From Leptidea sinapis (Eukaryota; Arthropoda; Insecta; Lepidoptera; Pieridae): 64,000 nucleotides of DNA. The position numbers and the translations under genes were made by a program. Positions 1-10,439 of this stretch are shown piece by piece; the first letter of the stretch is position 1, and each line of letters starts with the position of its first letter. The DNA is taken from NCBI RefSeq assembly GCF_905404315.1, contig NC_066301.1, positions 2,418,001 to 2,482,000 of the forward strand, in the 5' to 3' direction. A model generated the notes under the pieces. The model did not search any database, was not told where the DNA came from, and saw only the letters and a program-made list of their open reading frames with translations.

Positions 1-11
1 AAACAATACAG

Positions 12-75
12 CTAGGAGAGATTCTTGCGCCATTTTCTTCTCTCATAGCGCTAATTGTTTTCGAAATGGTAATTA
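12..75 (+). repeat. LINE family K 3' tail fragment
   Basis: Short stretch resembling the 3' untranslated segment of the LINE whose better copies are at 415-672 and 38110-38560 (shared words such as the 'tttcttgcgcc' and 'tttccgaa' blocks). It has no coding content. Confidence 0.4.
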
Positions 76-414
76 CTAATCGATGTCAAAAATAGTGAAT
101 CGTTGTATAATTTATATTAAATAAATGAAATTTAAAACATTTGAAAAATACATAACAAAATACTATTATTTCTGTCTTTCTGATAATCAAAATACTATGA
201 GAAGCAGCTGTCTAGGGGGAAGGGGAAGATACCAAAACAGAGCTGTCCGTGCTATATATATCAGCTTGGTTATAGACAATCTCTCAAAGAAAAATTTAAA
301 GAAACAAATATTATGACTTGTCAGTACATTTATGAAAATTTATTATACGTTCACAAAAATCGTCACGTTTTTGCTCATAATAGTGATTTTCATTATTATA
401 AAACTTGAAATAAG

Positions 415-672
415 GGATTGCTTGTAACAAATTCTAGTAGGCTTCATAAGATCCGATACATACATAAGGTAAGGTAAATGTTTTATAAAAAAAATGGCTC
501 TGTCGTAAATACTATTACCTACTCCACAGCTAAATATCTAAGTGATTCAACAGCCTGGGACTAGATTATGATTATTTTGCCATTTGTTTCCGAAGCGGTA
601 GTAGTATCTAGTATATTAGAATTCTAAAGGAATACATTTTGAGAAAATAAATGCCTTTTATGCCTTTTAACA
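415..672 (+). repeat. LINE family K, C-terminal RT tail and 3'UTR
   Basis: The plus strand keeps a broken C-terminal peptide of a non-LTR reverse transcriptase ending in YLSDSTAWD and a stop, followed by a 3'UTR shared with 38110-38560. A stop lies inside the peptide, so the fragment is dead. The inverted copy at 38110-38560 has the equivalent ending YLNDRTAWD. Family assignment (Jockey/CR1 group) rests on the typical lepidopteran RT C-terminus and is tentative. Confidence 0.6.
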
Positions 673-914
673 TACAGAGACAACAAACCTCTGTATGAAT
701 ATGACATTGGGCATGAGTCCTGGTCACATCCCCTCCCTTCGATAGTAAGCCCATCGCCTCCAGGTATATTATAAGCTTCATAGAAACAGTAGGGTAGGGG
801 GTGATGCTGTAACATGGATAGGCAATGCATCCAAAAGATCCAAAATGCAGTATCCTTGGACATAATTTAACTTAGCAGCCAAAGGTTACATTGTTTTCAA
901 AGAATTTTCTTTCA

Positions 915-1075
915 CCGCTACCAAACATACTTGCGTGGCATTTCCAGGACGATACGACATGCGACATTCGTAAAAAAAGTCCTTACCACGACTGCCACTC
1001 CTGTGATCCCTCCACTAATATTATCTTGCAATAGCAAGGCGGTGATCCGGTGCACATACCATCAGATACAAAAAT
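915..1075 (+). repeat. Degenerate Jockey-like (family J) LINE 3' end
   Basis: Diverged copy of the family J 3' end (best copy 50014-53008). The order of recognisable blocks is kept: the 'ggacgatacgacatg' block, an A-rich run, then 'cactcctgtgatccctc' and 'ggcggtgatc'. No open frame remains. Confidence 0.5.
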
Positions 1076-1598
1076 TTGTCTTTAGTTATGTCAACAATTA
1101 ATTAAAAATGATTTATTAACAAATAGAATGAATAAAAAAACGAATAAAATTTAAGGAGCGTTGAAACAAATATTTCGTTTACAAATATCTATCTACTGCT
1201 TAAAAATAATAAGTAGTTATGTAATACTAGATCTAAGAAATATAGCGTATAATATACCTGAGATGATTACTTTGTAGTTATTATTAGAATCACATAAAAC
1301 ATTTGATTATAAGTCGAAGAGTGACGGGCGCAGGGCGGTTACATTATGGTTCAATCGCATAAGATCTGTTTGAATCGAGTTATATTCGGACCGTCCTGGT
1401 ATAACAATTCCATAAGAAAAATTATGCTAATAGGAATTTAAAAAAAAACTATATGAAGCGATGGGGGATAGTAGAAATTTGTTGACACTAATTATACATT
1501 CTGTAGAATTCAGATTTTACTTATGTCAATCTTAATATCCAAATTCAAATAATAAAGAACAAGCTAAAGATACCAATAAGTCATCCCAAACATTTGAC
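1076..1598. other. AT-rich stretch, nothing recognised
   Basis: No exon-like reading frame, RNA gene or repeat shared with the rest of the window was seen. It could be intron sequence of the FABP-like gene, whose first exon lies to the right on the minus strand. Confidence 0.4.
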
Positions 1599-1860
1599 GA
1601 CCCGTATAGCCGAATGGTTAGTGACCCTGACTACTAAGCTAGAGGTCCCGGGTTCGAATCCCGGTAGGTGCAATCATTTATATGATGTATATGGATGTTT
1701 GTTACCGAGCCATGCATGTTTATATGTATTTATCTATATTTATGTAATTATATTGTATTAAATATATCGTTGTTTTGTACCAATAGTACAGGCTTTGCTT
1801 AGTTTGGGGCAAGATAATTTGTGTTAAAAGTGTGACAATATTAAAAAATATATATATTAA
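1599..1860 (+). repeat. tRNA-derived SINE (family S2)
   Basis: The head resembles a tRNA with an A box (tagccgaatggttag) and a B box (ggttcgaatcc), and the tail is a conserved AT-rich body containing 'tagtacaggct' and 'tttggggcaagata'. Other copies: 29818-30040 (+), 54350-54480 (-) and 60340-60595 (-). Four copies sharing one non-tRNA body show a SINE rather than a functional tRNA gene. Confidence 0.75.
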
Positions 1861-2174
1861 AATATGGATCGAATAAAGAGATAACCAATGCGATCCAAAC
1901 GTTCGGTTGTTGATAAACAAATTAAGCAAGGACAGATTTCAGAAATAGAAATTAGCCGAAAATAAACTCAATCAGCGGTTTATTATTGGAAGGAAATCTA
2001 CTCTCAAGTGGGTAAGCTCTTGTTAGTGTGTTAAAAACCATGATTATTAACAAAAGGACGTGTTTAAAGAAACAGTAATTCAATAAGAAATCGAGATTAC
2101 AAAAATATGTTACATAGATAAATAGACAATGTGTTCTTAAAATGTTTTACATTTTATTATAAAATGGTACTCAC

Positions 2175-2247
2175 CGATTAACTTCAAATAATCATCAAAA
2201 TTTTCGGAAGTTTTCAACTTGTAATGTTTTCCTAGATATGCGTCCAT
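2175..2247 (-). CDS. Fatty-acid-binding-protein-like, first coding exon
   Basis: Read on the minus strand, the exon starts at ATG (2247-2245), codes MDAYLGKHYKL then KTSENFDDYLKLI, and ends in a GTGAGT donor (2174 downward). It has 24 codons plus one base. Two features are diagnostic of the intracellular lipid-binding protein family (FABP/CRABP): the N-terminal 'GKxYKL...SENFDxY' pattern, and a first intron in phase 1 after codon 24. Members are small cytosolic beta-barrels of about 130 residues that carry fatty acids or retinoids. The remaining exons are not visible in positions 1-2170, so they should lie beyond the left edge after a long intron 1. A TATA-like box about 65 bp upstream fits a promoter close to the ATG. 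The gene is divergent from the acyl-CoA synthetases about 20 kb away. The ligand cannot be told from this exon. Confidence 0.8.
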
Positions 2248-2860
2248 TATATTATTCCGAGTACAAGCCAACAATAATTCCACAACACGTCCTTAGTTCA
2301 AGGCAATCTCGTATAAAATAACTTATATTATTATATGGAACGAATTTCTTGCAATATTGCGATTGTAATAATCTTTTTATGTGTAATATTAGCGATTCAT
2401 TTATCTCATATACTGAGAGAACAATCTAATGAAAAATTGAGGATAATGTTATAAATTATTTGGCAAACGGAAGCAATTCAAATAATGTTTTTTTATAAAG
2501 CCATTCGTCAAAATATACAGGCACTTAATTAAGAACAAAATTTAAACTAATAACTAAGTAAAATATTTTAAACATAATATAAAATTTGTATTTACTAATT
2601 ACAATAAAAAATAGTGTAAATTATTAAGGATAAAATTATTCAATTAAATAATGGTTGCGTAATATTTTACTCTCAAAGTAATTGTCTTAAAAACACCTTT
2701 CATTTTCAACAACACAATTGTATCACAGAGTGGGGATAGATACATATTACATACGTATAATGTTGTTACATGATATTGCATTAATTATTATTTTTTAAAT
2801 TAATTTGATTCCGTAAGAAGGTAAAGAAATCTTCTCGTGTTTTTTTTTTAATTAAAATAA
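2248..2860. other. Upstream region of the FABP-like gene
   Basis: AT-rich sequence 5' of the minus-strand FABP-like exon. Apart from the TATA-like box no repeat copy or exon is recognised. It is the natural place for that gene's regulatory sites, but none can be named. Confidence 0.35.
2311..2320 (-). promoter_or_regulatory. TATA-like box for the FABP-like gene
   Basis: Minus-strand 'tattttatac' lies about 65 bp before the ATG at 2247, leaving room for transcription to start around 2280-2290 and a 5'UTR of about 40 nt. Inferred from position and sequence only. Confidence 0.4.
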
Positions 2861-3134
2861 GGGACGAGACGAGCAAGACGTTCAGCTGATGGTATGAGTG
2901 CCGCTCAGGATTATTGAAAAACCCCAAAAATTCTGAGTGACACTATAATTGCGCTCGTCACCTTGAGACATAAGATGTTAAGTCTTATTTGCCCAGTCAT
3001 TTCACTAGCTACGGCGCCCTTCGGACCGAAAGACAATAATGCTTACTCATTATTGGTTCACTCCAGAAACTGGTGCCGTTGTGGTAACCCATAATCCAGC
3101 CGGCATCCTGTGCAAAGGAGCCTCTCACTGGTAA
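2861..3134 (+). repeat. SINE family S1, near full length
   Basis: The copy begins at 'gggacgagacgagcaagacg' and ends around 'gagcctctcactggt'. The same unit occurs at least ten times in the window on both strands (for example 27802-28120, 41166-41425, 56695-56962, 59424-59690). The unit is about 280-300 bp, usually preceded by an A/T run. No tRNA-like A/B boxes are evident, so its class (SINE or another short non-autonomous element) is inferred from size and dispersal. Confidence 0.75.
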
Positions 3135-3374
3135 AATGATGATTCAGTTACTTTATGATTAGAAGTGACGAGAGACGAACAAGATGTAAGTGATAATATT
3201 CTTGGACACTTAAAATACTCAAATTTGAATTCACAGACGAATGATTAACTGCCATTCACAAATCGACATGGGTACCACTTTTCTAAAAGGTGTACGTATT
3301 ATTGTTGAAGGTGAGTCTTTTGGTGTTATAGAAAAACTCAAACTGAATTTATTTATGGAAAGGAAGGACGAACG

Positions 3375-3628
3375 AGCGTACGGCTCACTCGTTGTTAAGG
3401 GGTCACCGCCGCCCACATTCTCTTGCAACTCCAGAGGAATTACAGGAGCTTTGCCGGCCTTTAAGGAAGTTATACGCGCTTTTTTTGAAGGTACCCATGT
3501 CGTATCGTCTCGGAAACACCGCACAAGGAAGCTCATTCCACAGCTTTGTAGTACGTGGAAGAAAGTTCCTTAAAAACCGCACTGTGGAGGACCGCCACAC
3601 ATCCAGGTCGTGGGGATGATATCCTAAT
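3375..3628 (-). repeat. Jockey-like LINE family J 3' end
   Basis: Minus-strand 5'-truncated copy of the LINE at 50014-53008, covering the RT C-terminus (WRSSTVRF, LPRTTKLWNELPC) and the 3'UTR. The encoded peptide keeps about 60 residues in frame but lacks every catalytic motif. A partial S1 copy is directly abutting at 3629. Confidence 0.8.
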
Positions 3629-3833
3629 TTGTGAGCAGCACTTCAATTGCGTTCGTCACCTTGAGACATAAGATCTTAAGTCTTATTTGCCCAGTAATTA
3701 CACTAGCTACGGCGCCCCTCGGACCGAAACACAATAATGCTGACACATTACTGGTTCACTCCAGAAAAAGTTGCCGTTGTGGTAACCCATAATCTAGCCG
3801 GCATCCAATGCAAAGTAGCCTTCACTGGTGGAA
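3629..3833 (+). repeat. SINE family S1, 5'-truncated
   Basis: Matches the second half of the S1 unit, from the 'attgcgttcgtcaccttgag' block to 'tagccttcactggt'. Its junction with the LINE fragment at 3628 is abrupt. Confidence 0.7.
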
Positions 3834-4062
3834 TGGATACATAAGCTTCGATTAAAAAAAACACTAAAAAAGACTAGAAAATGCCTGACGCTTGGAAATC
3901 TCATTAAAATAAATTAATTATTAACCTCAACTTCGCTTGAGGTCGTACCTCCAGCACACATTAACCTCGATCCAATTCCACAAGACTTTTAAACGAATGT
4001 TTACAAATCAAGCATTTACATTATTCAACTTGCTTATAATATAGTTAGACTACTAATCTTCA

Positions 4063-4866
4063 CACGACTCCAACAATTACCATTATCGTAACTAGAATTA
4101 GATTAATTAATAAGTATAAAAATACGCAATTATTTTTAAACTTTTTAGTGCATATTATATCTATTGTTTTGATATAGTGTTTTATAAGTCGGTTATTATT
4201 TTGTTCAATTTTATTTAATTTTTTAATTTTTAGTGAATTTGTCTAAATATGTGTAGATATGCTAAATTTTTCAATGCAGCAATGAACATAAGCGCTTTGC
4301 AATTTGATAACAGACAGTAAGAAATTCTGTCACAGATCGCACCTTACTGTAAGTCGTTAAGGAATCCCATTGATCATCATATTCGAATACGACAATTACT
4401 TGACCATAACTATGTTATGGTAGATGACTTAAATAACTGGATACCATAAAAAGATTCGCTCGATTATCGTTAATTTGCTCCTAAGATTTGAAGAGTTCCG
4501 TTACTTTGTCTCATGGATTCCATAATCAGAACCTAACCAAACTCTCACCAAACTATCTTTGAAGTATATCCTTCCCAATAAAAAAAGAATCATCAAAATC
4601 GGTCGGTGCGATATTAAGTTATTCGTAAATTTATCATCCACTTTGCTTATACGTATGTATAGCAAATTTAAGACTTAGGGTTTTCACATGGATGCCATAG
4701 TCAGATCTGGACTAAATTACACGGGAAGCACCAACTTTCAAATAAAAAAAGAATTATCAAAATCGGTTCATCCAGTCGAAAGTTTTCAGGTATCAAACCG
4801 GTAACAAAGGTAAAAAAAAATATCGACGAATTGAGAACCTCTTCCTTTTTTGAAGTCGGCTAAAAC
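4063..4866 (+). repeat. Dispersed non-coding repeat C (about 800 bp)
   Basis: Closely related copies lie at 19890-20500 (+) and 36106-36965 (-), with a short relative at 14580-14744. The ends carry versions of 'ccgacttcaaaaa' in inverted orientation ('cacgactccaac' at left, 'tttgaagtcggct' at right). This points to a terminal-inverted-repeat non-autonomous DNA element. No open frame is conserved between copies. This pattern is common in lepidopteran genomes, but I cannot assign a superfamily. Confidence 0.65.
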
Positions 4867-4899
4867 AGTAAATGTAATTAATACACAACTAAGGTTATT

Positions 4900-5489
4900 T
4901 AGTACATACAGTTAGTTACATGATCCACACACACCGTAAATAAATAAAGGTATTTTGCAAGCATTTTACTAGCGATTATAAAAAATATATAATTACTTTA
5001 ATTTTAAGAATTTGAAACAGAGTTTCTGGTAACCTGCAGGATCATCCTGCCACCACAAGCGGCATCAGTTTACGAGCACGGCGCATGGGCCAGCCATCGC
5101 CTCCCTCGACCATATTTTAGGGAAGAGGATGACCCTTCCCACGTCACCACCACAAGTATTTTTTGAGGAACCCCTGGATCATAAATCGGGAAATCTTGTA
5201 AGGACAAATATCGCAGGGAAAATTAAGTGATATGAACTGTTTGTTCGACTTAAAACTTGCCTTCGACCTTAGCGCCTGTAATAATTTTGATGGCAAAGAG
5301 TACTAGTAAAGTAATTTTTATTTTGTTGAGCCGCGGCTGGTAGTGAATAAATAGATTTGAAAGGCGATTTCAAAGATTCAAAAATAATTAATTTTAATTA
5401 GGTCAAGATAAGCACTTTTGAACATCAGACATTAGTAAATCATTGACAATAATGCATGAGTTGTATAGGGACTCATCAAATAAAATGAA
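4900..5489. other. Unassigned intergenic stretch
   Basis: Contains a short less AT-rich segment (about 5030-5165) that looks like decayed coding or repeat sequence but matches nothing recognised. The rest is AT-rich with no exon signal. Confidence 0.3.
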
Positions 5490-5775
5490 ATATTAGCAAC
5501 TAATTAGATGGATGCGAAACTGAAGTGACAGTGGGCAGGGCACATAGCTCGACGGACAGATGGTCTTTGGGGCAGTAGGTAAAGTACTCGAATGGCGACA
5601 ATGTACCGGAAGACGTAGTGTTGGTAGGCCCCCCCACAAGATCAACCGACATTATGGTCAAAATCGCCGGAATAGGTTGATGAGAGCAGCGCAGAACCGA
5701 TCGTCATGGCAATCTTTGGGGGAGGCCTTTGTCCAGCAGTGGACGTCATACGGGTGAAATGATGATGTTAATGAT
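5490..5775 (+). mobile_element. RTE-type LINE 3' end (5'-truncated)
   Basis: Codes the C-terminal end of an RTE-clade ORF: a broken 'WAGHIARRTDG' block, then GKVLEWRQCTGRRSVGRPP, RAAQNRSSWQSLGEAFVQQW and a stop near 5757, followed by the ATGATG-type simple repeat (5759-5777) that ends RTE elements. Only the last roughly 80 residues survive, and one frame change separates the first block from the rest. Dead on arrival or decayed. Confidence 0.8.
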
Positions 5776-6264
5776 GAAGTAGTTTTGTCCAAATTGTCCT
5801 ATGGAGCATTCTTGCCTTGCATGAATTTTACTAAGTTTTAAGCTTGAGAAATAGCTTTCCCAAGACCAAACAATGCATGAAAGGTGTTCATAAATCTATT
5901 ACAGGATATGTTCCTGCAGATTGCAGCACAGTTATCTCAGGTATCCTCAAAATTAGAACAGTAAAACTTGGCAAACATATATCATAAACAGACTAAGTGC
6001 ATAGTAAAATTTTCTTTATTCCGAAGTCCATCAAGATGAAGGTGGAGAAAGCAGTAGATAAAAGTTTTAGATAGATTTTAACAAGATTTTAAGTATATAT
6101 AAAATTGTCTAATCATCATAAAATAAAGAATATTTAATAATAAATCACAGTTCTATTAACTATTCTATCAACAATTTAAAATTAGCATTCATATCACCTA
6201 ATATAGAACGCTATACAAGTAAAAAAATAAAATTTAAGGCTTACTAAAAAATATTTAATTTACC

Positions 6265-6690
6265 TGCTATCTATTAAGTCTGGCATTAGAGCCTTCTGCA
6301 GGATTATCTGTTCGATATATATACTCATAGAACCCATTTTTCGCATATAATTGTTGTCAAGCCAAGATGATTTTAAGGAGCCATTGAATGCAAGTAATGT
6401 AGTCTTTGCAATGTTTTCATTTTTAAACCAGCCATCCGATTTATATTGTGGTGGTAGTAAAGCTAATGCAAAACATAGAGTGATATGCTTTCACCTTTCT
6501 CTACATTTTCTTCTTATATAAATGGAGTTCCGTGGCTTTCTTCAACAATGCCTTCGTAAAATGAAAGTAACAACCCTTGGATACTGTTTTAGGAACTACA
6601 ACATGCAAACCATTTATGCTTGCTCTTTCAAAGTCCGATCTGAAAGTAATCGGATCTCAATTAGGATCTTGAGATTGAATAAGTTGAAAC
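6265..6690 (-). pseudogene. MULE (Mutator-like) transposase remnant
   Basis: The minus strand codes 'SDFERASINGL' then 'GCYFHFTKALLKKATELHL', the D-x-E plus C-x2-H block of the Mutator-like transposase core, around 6645-6525. After a stop and frame changes, 'FALALLPPQYKSDGWFKNE' and the C-terminal 'YRTDNPAEGSNARLN' follow down to about 6265. In intact MULE enzymes these blocks lie in this order in the catalytic and post-catalytic regions. Only the last third is present and it cannot make protein. No terminal repeats were identified. The 250 bp to the right (to 6960) shows only an ATT microsatellite around 6936-6958. Confidence 0.75.
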
Positions 6691-6999
6691 ATCGTTGTAA
6701 ATTACTAATTTACTATTATTTTTCTACCATGCTATGTTCCGCGAGTCAAATAGAAGTAACTTTCTTTAGTAACTGTGTTTCCCGGCTTCTGTGTCACAAG
6801 CACCTTGCTTAGTGCAGAGCCAACACTCAGTACATATAACGTACAAGGTACTCAAATATCCACAATTATTTTAAAGTGTGTTAACTTTAATCACTTTGTA
6901 TGTATCTTAAATCTAGTAATAAAAATTTAATATTATTATTATTATTAAATGTTGATTGCTTTTTATCCATAAGTAAGACATAAATTAACGGCACCACTT

Positions 7000-7260
7000 T
7001 TATTTTTTATTTTTTTGAGAGGAGGAAATACGGTTACGTATTTACGCCCCGGAACGGGGCGTAATATGTCGGACTCGAGTGTCCGCGTAAGCGGACACCC
7101 CATACCGACTAAAACCTCCTCTGTGCTGTTAGCAGCCCTGGCTTTCACAGCGAAGTAGGACGTGGGCCGTGGAGGCCGCAAAGACTACGCAACAACAGTC
7201 GCGGGGCGTCTGCTAAGGAGACTCGAACCTCAGACCGGCTGTGTGCTTGTGGGAAGGAGA
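7000..7260 (-). mobile_element. R1-like LINE 3' end with two 3'UTR hairpins
   Basis: A GC-rich block in an AT-rich setting, read on the minus strand and ending in an A-rich run (about 7015-7000). Two adjacent near-perfect hairpins lie in the tail: 7042-7064 (10-bp stem, 3-nt loop) and 7079-7098 (8-bp stem, 4-nt loop). The arrangement resembles 3' tails of R1-clade LINEs seen in Lepidoptera, but no catalytic motif is present. Clade assignment is from memory of the family and is moderate. Confidence 0.5.
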
Positions 7261-7329
7261 GAGAATGAAAATGAAGGTGAAATGAAGATGAAAGATGAAA
7301 AGGTGATAAGAACACACTCGCCGGCGAGT

Positions 7330-7735
7330 GTGGTGATGTTTTGTGTAATGTATGTAAGTGTGTATGTATGTGTTTATGATTGTATGTATGTGTGTTTGTA
7401 TGTATGTACGTAGTGTAAATGTTTGTGTGCATGTATGTTTGTGTTTGTGTCTGTTTGTGGAGTGTGTTTGTGATTGTGTAAGTGGTGTATGTCAGTCCGT
7501 CAGTCAGTCCGTGTGTGAGTGAGTGTAATGAAGCGATTACAGGACGAGGACTTACGTCTCGTCGGGTATCAAAACAATGTGTGGTGTATCTAGGGTGCGG
7601 GCCGCTGGCCATCGTCAGAGTGACGAGTGCCAGTGGTTTGCGGTGGTTGACCGCGCCTACGCCTGCGAAGGCGGTGTGTGCGTGTCTGTGTCGGTGTTTG
7701 TGTGGGTGTCGCGTTCGCGATGGTGATGTCGTCAT
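7330..7735. repeat. TG/TATG-rich low-complexity tract
   Basis: Irregular tgta/tgtg repeats followed by a G/T-rich segment. It creates long artificial open frames on both strands (His/Thr-rich on the minus strand). Composition alone explains those frames, so no gene is called. Confidence 0.7.
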
Positions 7736-8132
7736 CCGGGTCTACCGTTACGTGTCTGGGACGTCTTATTGGGTTGAGACTATGGTGAAGGGGGGTGTAC
7801 CCGAACGGCACCACATGAATTTTCTCACTTTGTTCTGCCGATGTCTCCATAAATGACATATAAGTGTTTGAATGGTTTTATGACATATTCAGAGGTACCG
7901 TCCCCAAGATAATGTTTTACGTTTTGGACAAGGTTTCCGATTTCTTTATCAGCAAATCCCGAAATTCTCTTTTTAAAAACTTTAAATTTTTAATAAAACC
8001 CAGGTATTTGCACTTCTGATCCTTTTTAGAGAGATACTTGGTTCGAGCACTGTACAGACATTAGAAAATGATACTTGTACCAAATCTGTACCTTTGTTTC
8101 CACCATAATTAAACTTTTGTTATACAACAGAA

Positions 8133-8196
8133 ACACGTCTACATTCTCTTGCAACAGCAGAGGAATCACAAGAGCGTTGCCGGCCTTTTTTTGCAT
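8133..8196 (-). repeat. Family J LINE 3'-terminal scrap
   Basis: About 60 bp matching the last part of the family J 3' end, with 'cattctcttgcaac' and 'ggaatcacaagagcgttgcc' blocks. It ends in a T run just before the hairpin at 8222. Confidence 0.65.
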
Positions 8197-8221
8197 TAAG
8201 CATCTTTTATGACAAGCTTCT

Positions 8222-8365
8222 GCTAGACGAAAAACTGCAGCAGGACCGCACTCTTGCGAGACGGCTGTGCTGAGCTGCTTATGCTGTCAGAAATATTAGA
8301 CAGCATAAGCAGCTGAGCAGAGCCATCTCGCAAGAGTGCGGTCCTACTGCAGTTTTTCGTCTAGC
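8222..8365. repeat. Long inverted repeat: 67-bp arms, 10-nt loop
   Basis: Arms 8222-8288 and 8299-8365 are complementary at 63 of 67 positions by manual alignment, separated by only 10 nt. A transcript from either strand would fold into a near-perfect hairpin of about 144 nt. The arms are less AT-rich than their surroundings and match no other place in the window. It could be a foldback element, a hairpin-RNA (endo-siRNA) source or a recent inverted duplication. A miRNA precursor is less likely because the stem is so long and regular. Confidence 0.85.
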
Positions 8366-8369
8366 GTGG

Positions 8370-9140
8370 TTCCCATGAAAACAGTTTGTTTAACAAACTA
8401 AATATTTTCCTCATTTAATACCTTTAAATCGTATATATTTAGTTTTCTTTCCGTTAAGTTCTAAAATATTTACTGTAAACCAATTATGGACTTGAAGTAA
8501 AGCGTTATTCACGTCGTCCAAGTCGATTGTTTTTCGGTCTACTATAAAAACCAATTAATTATGTATTATCTTCAAATAGCATCATCTTCGGTTGAGTTTG
8601 GACTGACTAACTATGGTATGGTATGCTATAATCGGGCTAATTTTCGCAACTCGACGACTGCGCACCTCTTTTGCGTGTGTTCCCGGGATATATTTGTTAT
8701 TCCTGCCACCCCAATTCCTCCCGAGACAGAGCAACGTCTTCTCCTTCCTAAACACTTCTGGGAGTGTGTTTGGGGTACCAAGATGTTGAGCCCGGTAAGG
8801 TGCTACACCTGAACAATGCAGAAGTACACATGCAGCAGTTGACTGTCTAACTATTATATATACTATTATGTCCACCTGATGATTTTTTCTGTTATTTTAA
8901 ATAACAATGTGGCGTGCTTCTATTAGGTTAATAATAGATGTGCGACTTACAATGCCAGAGCCACATAATTTATGATATTATTATTATAATGCCACGTTGC
9001 TTAAATTTCCAACCACTTATCGTCACGCAACTGCTCGAATGGTCCGTAGATTAAAATTTAATATAGCATTATTATACTGTGTTATCTAATCTCGACTAAA
9101 TTGGATTTAGCGTTCACCAAATTTAGTTAGAAGCAATGAA
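8370..9140. other. Unassigned intergenic stretch
   Basis: Contains open frames on both strands around 8560-8875, but they show no recognised motif and overlap each other. No splice-bounded exon is convincing. An ATT-rich tract sits near 8978-8992. Confidence 0.35.
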
Positions 9141-9149
9141 TATTTTTTT

Positions 9150-9416
9150 TATGGAAAAAGGAGGACAAACGAGCGTACGGGTCACCGGTTGTTAAGTGAT
9201 CACCGCGGCCTACATTCGCTTGCAACACCAGAGGAATCACAGCAGCTTTGCCGGCCTTTAAGGAAGGTATACGCGCTGTTTATGAAGGTACCCATGTCAT
9301 ATCGTCTCGGAAACACCGCACAAGGAAGCTCATTCCACAGCTAGTACGTGGAAGAAAGTTACTTGAAAACCGCACTGTGGAGGACCGCCACACATCCAGA
9401 TGGTGGGGATGATATC
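9150..9416 (-). repeat. Jockey-like LINE family J 3' end
   Basis: Minus-strand 5'-truncated copy with the same end points as 9893-10195 and 3375-3628. Small deletions break the reading frame. Confidence 0.8.
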
Positions 9417-9529
9417 CTAATAAAATTTATGGTGTGTCGTGCGATGTCGTATAACAGATCACATCTATTAGAACTCAACTTACACTATAATTTTAAAACG
9501 CGGAGAAAGTACAAAATTCCTACTAACTA

Positions 9530-9780
9530 CGCGCCTCTATAGGATTACTGGAAAACCAAGCGCAGGCAGCTATTTTTGTCAACCTAGCTATCCACGCACG
9601 CGGTAATAAATACTGCCAGTATTCTTGGTACACTTCCTCGTAATGATAGTTTTATTTAATGTAATCATACTAACTGCCGCACTCAGGGACGTTTAAAAAT
9701 TTCTTATGCAGTTACTTAGTAAAGACATAAAATTTTCGTCTCGTGTTGTTAATATAAGTTATAAGCATTGTTTTGTTCTC
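9530..9780 (+). repeat. Dispersed repeat R, copy 1
   Basis: Shares a 150-200 bp block with 17588-17790: 'cgcgcctc...', 'caagcg..ggcagctattt', 'ggtattcttggtac' and 'cgtaatgatagtttta'. Probably the 3' end of an unrecognised LINE; no intact frame. Confidence 0.55.
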
Positions 9781-9892
9781 AAAAATACTTTTTTTTATAT
9801 ATAGAAGGGATAAACGGTGAGGATAAGTGCTGACACAACCGCCCTTGTACATCCGTGAAATAGGCAACAAGAGATGTGTTAATACGTTTTTT

Positions 9893-10195
9893 TTTTATGG
9901 AATAGGAGGACAAACGAGCGTACGGGTCACCTGGTGTTAAGTGATCACCGCCGCCCACATTCTCTTGCAACACCAGAGGAATCACAAGAGCGTTGCCGGA
10001 CTTTAAGGAAGGTGTACGCGCTTTTTTTGAAGGTACCCATGTCGTATCGTCCCGGAAACACCGCACAAGGAAGCTCATTCCACAGCTTTGTAGTACGAGG
10101 GAGAAAGCTTCTTGAAAACCGCACTGTGGAGGACCGCCACACATCCAGATGGTGGGAATGATATCCTAACTTGTGGCGTGTCGTGCGAAGGTGAA
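9893..10195 (-). repeat. Jockey-like LINE family J 3' end
   Basis: Minus-strand 5'-truncated copy preserving about 65 codons of the RT C-terminus (WRSSTVRFSRSFLPRTTKLW) and the 3'UTR. A T8 run at its left marks the poly-A tail on the opposite strand. Confidence 0.85.
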
Positions 10196-10439
10196 AATAA
10201 TTTACTTATTGCCTCGCATGCGTTGTGCGCGTAACTCGAACACAAATAATAATTGATTATGATAACGCACAGACTTCTAGCATTTACCCTTATCTGATAA
10301 TTGAATAAAAGGTGGTTTGCAAACCAGGAGTTGTGAAGATTAAAGACTCTATGGTATATAGTTCAAGGTAGCGACTAAAATATCATTGGTAGCGATGGCG
10401 TCATGGACACCTTGGATGGACCTTTATCTTCCATAAGAT

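Noticed and set aside
1599..1680. tRNA gene with A and B boxes
   Set aside because: The acceptor and anticodon arms do not fold well, and the same head with a shared non-tRNA body occurs four times, so it is a SINE.
7145..7735. 196-codon His/Thr-rich open frame on the minus strand
   Set aside because: It is produced by TGTA/TG low-complexity sequence and runs through a LINE tail. There is no domain and no conserved start.
8561..8875. Opposed open frames of 83 and 97 codons
   Set aside because: No motif and no splice boundaries. They overlap each other, so at most one could be real and neither has support.
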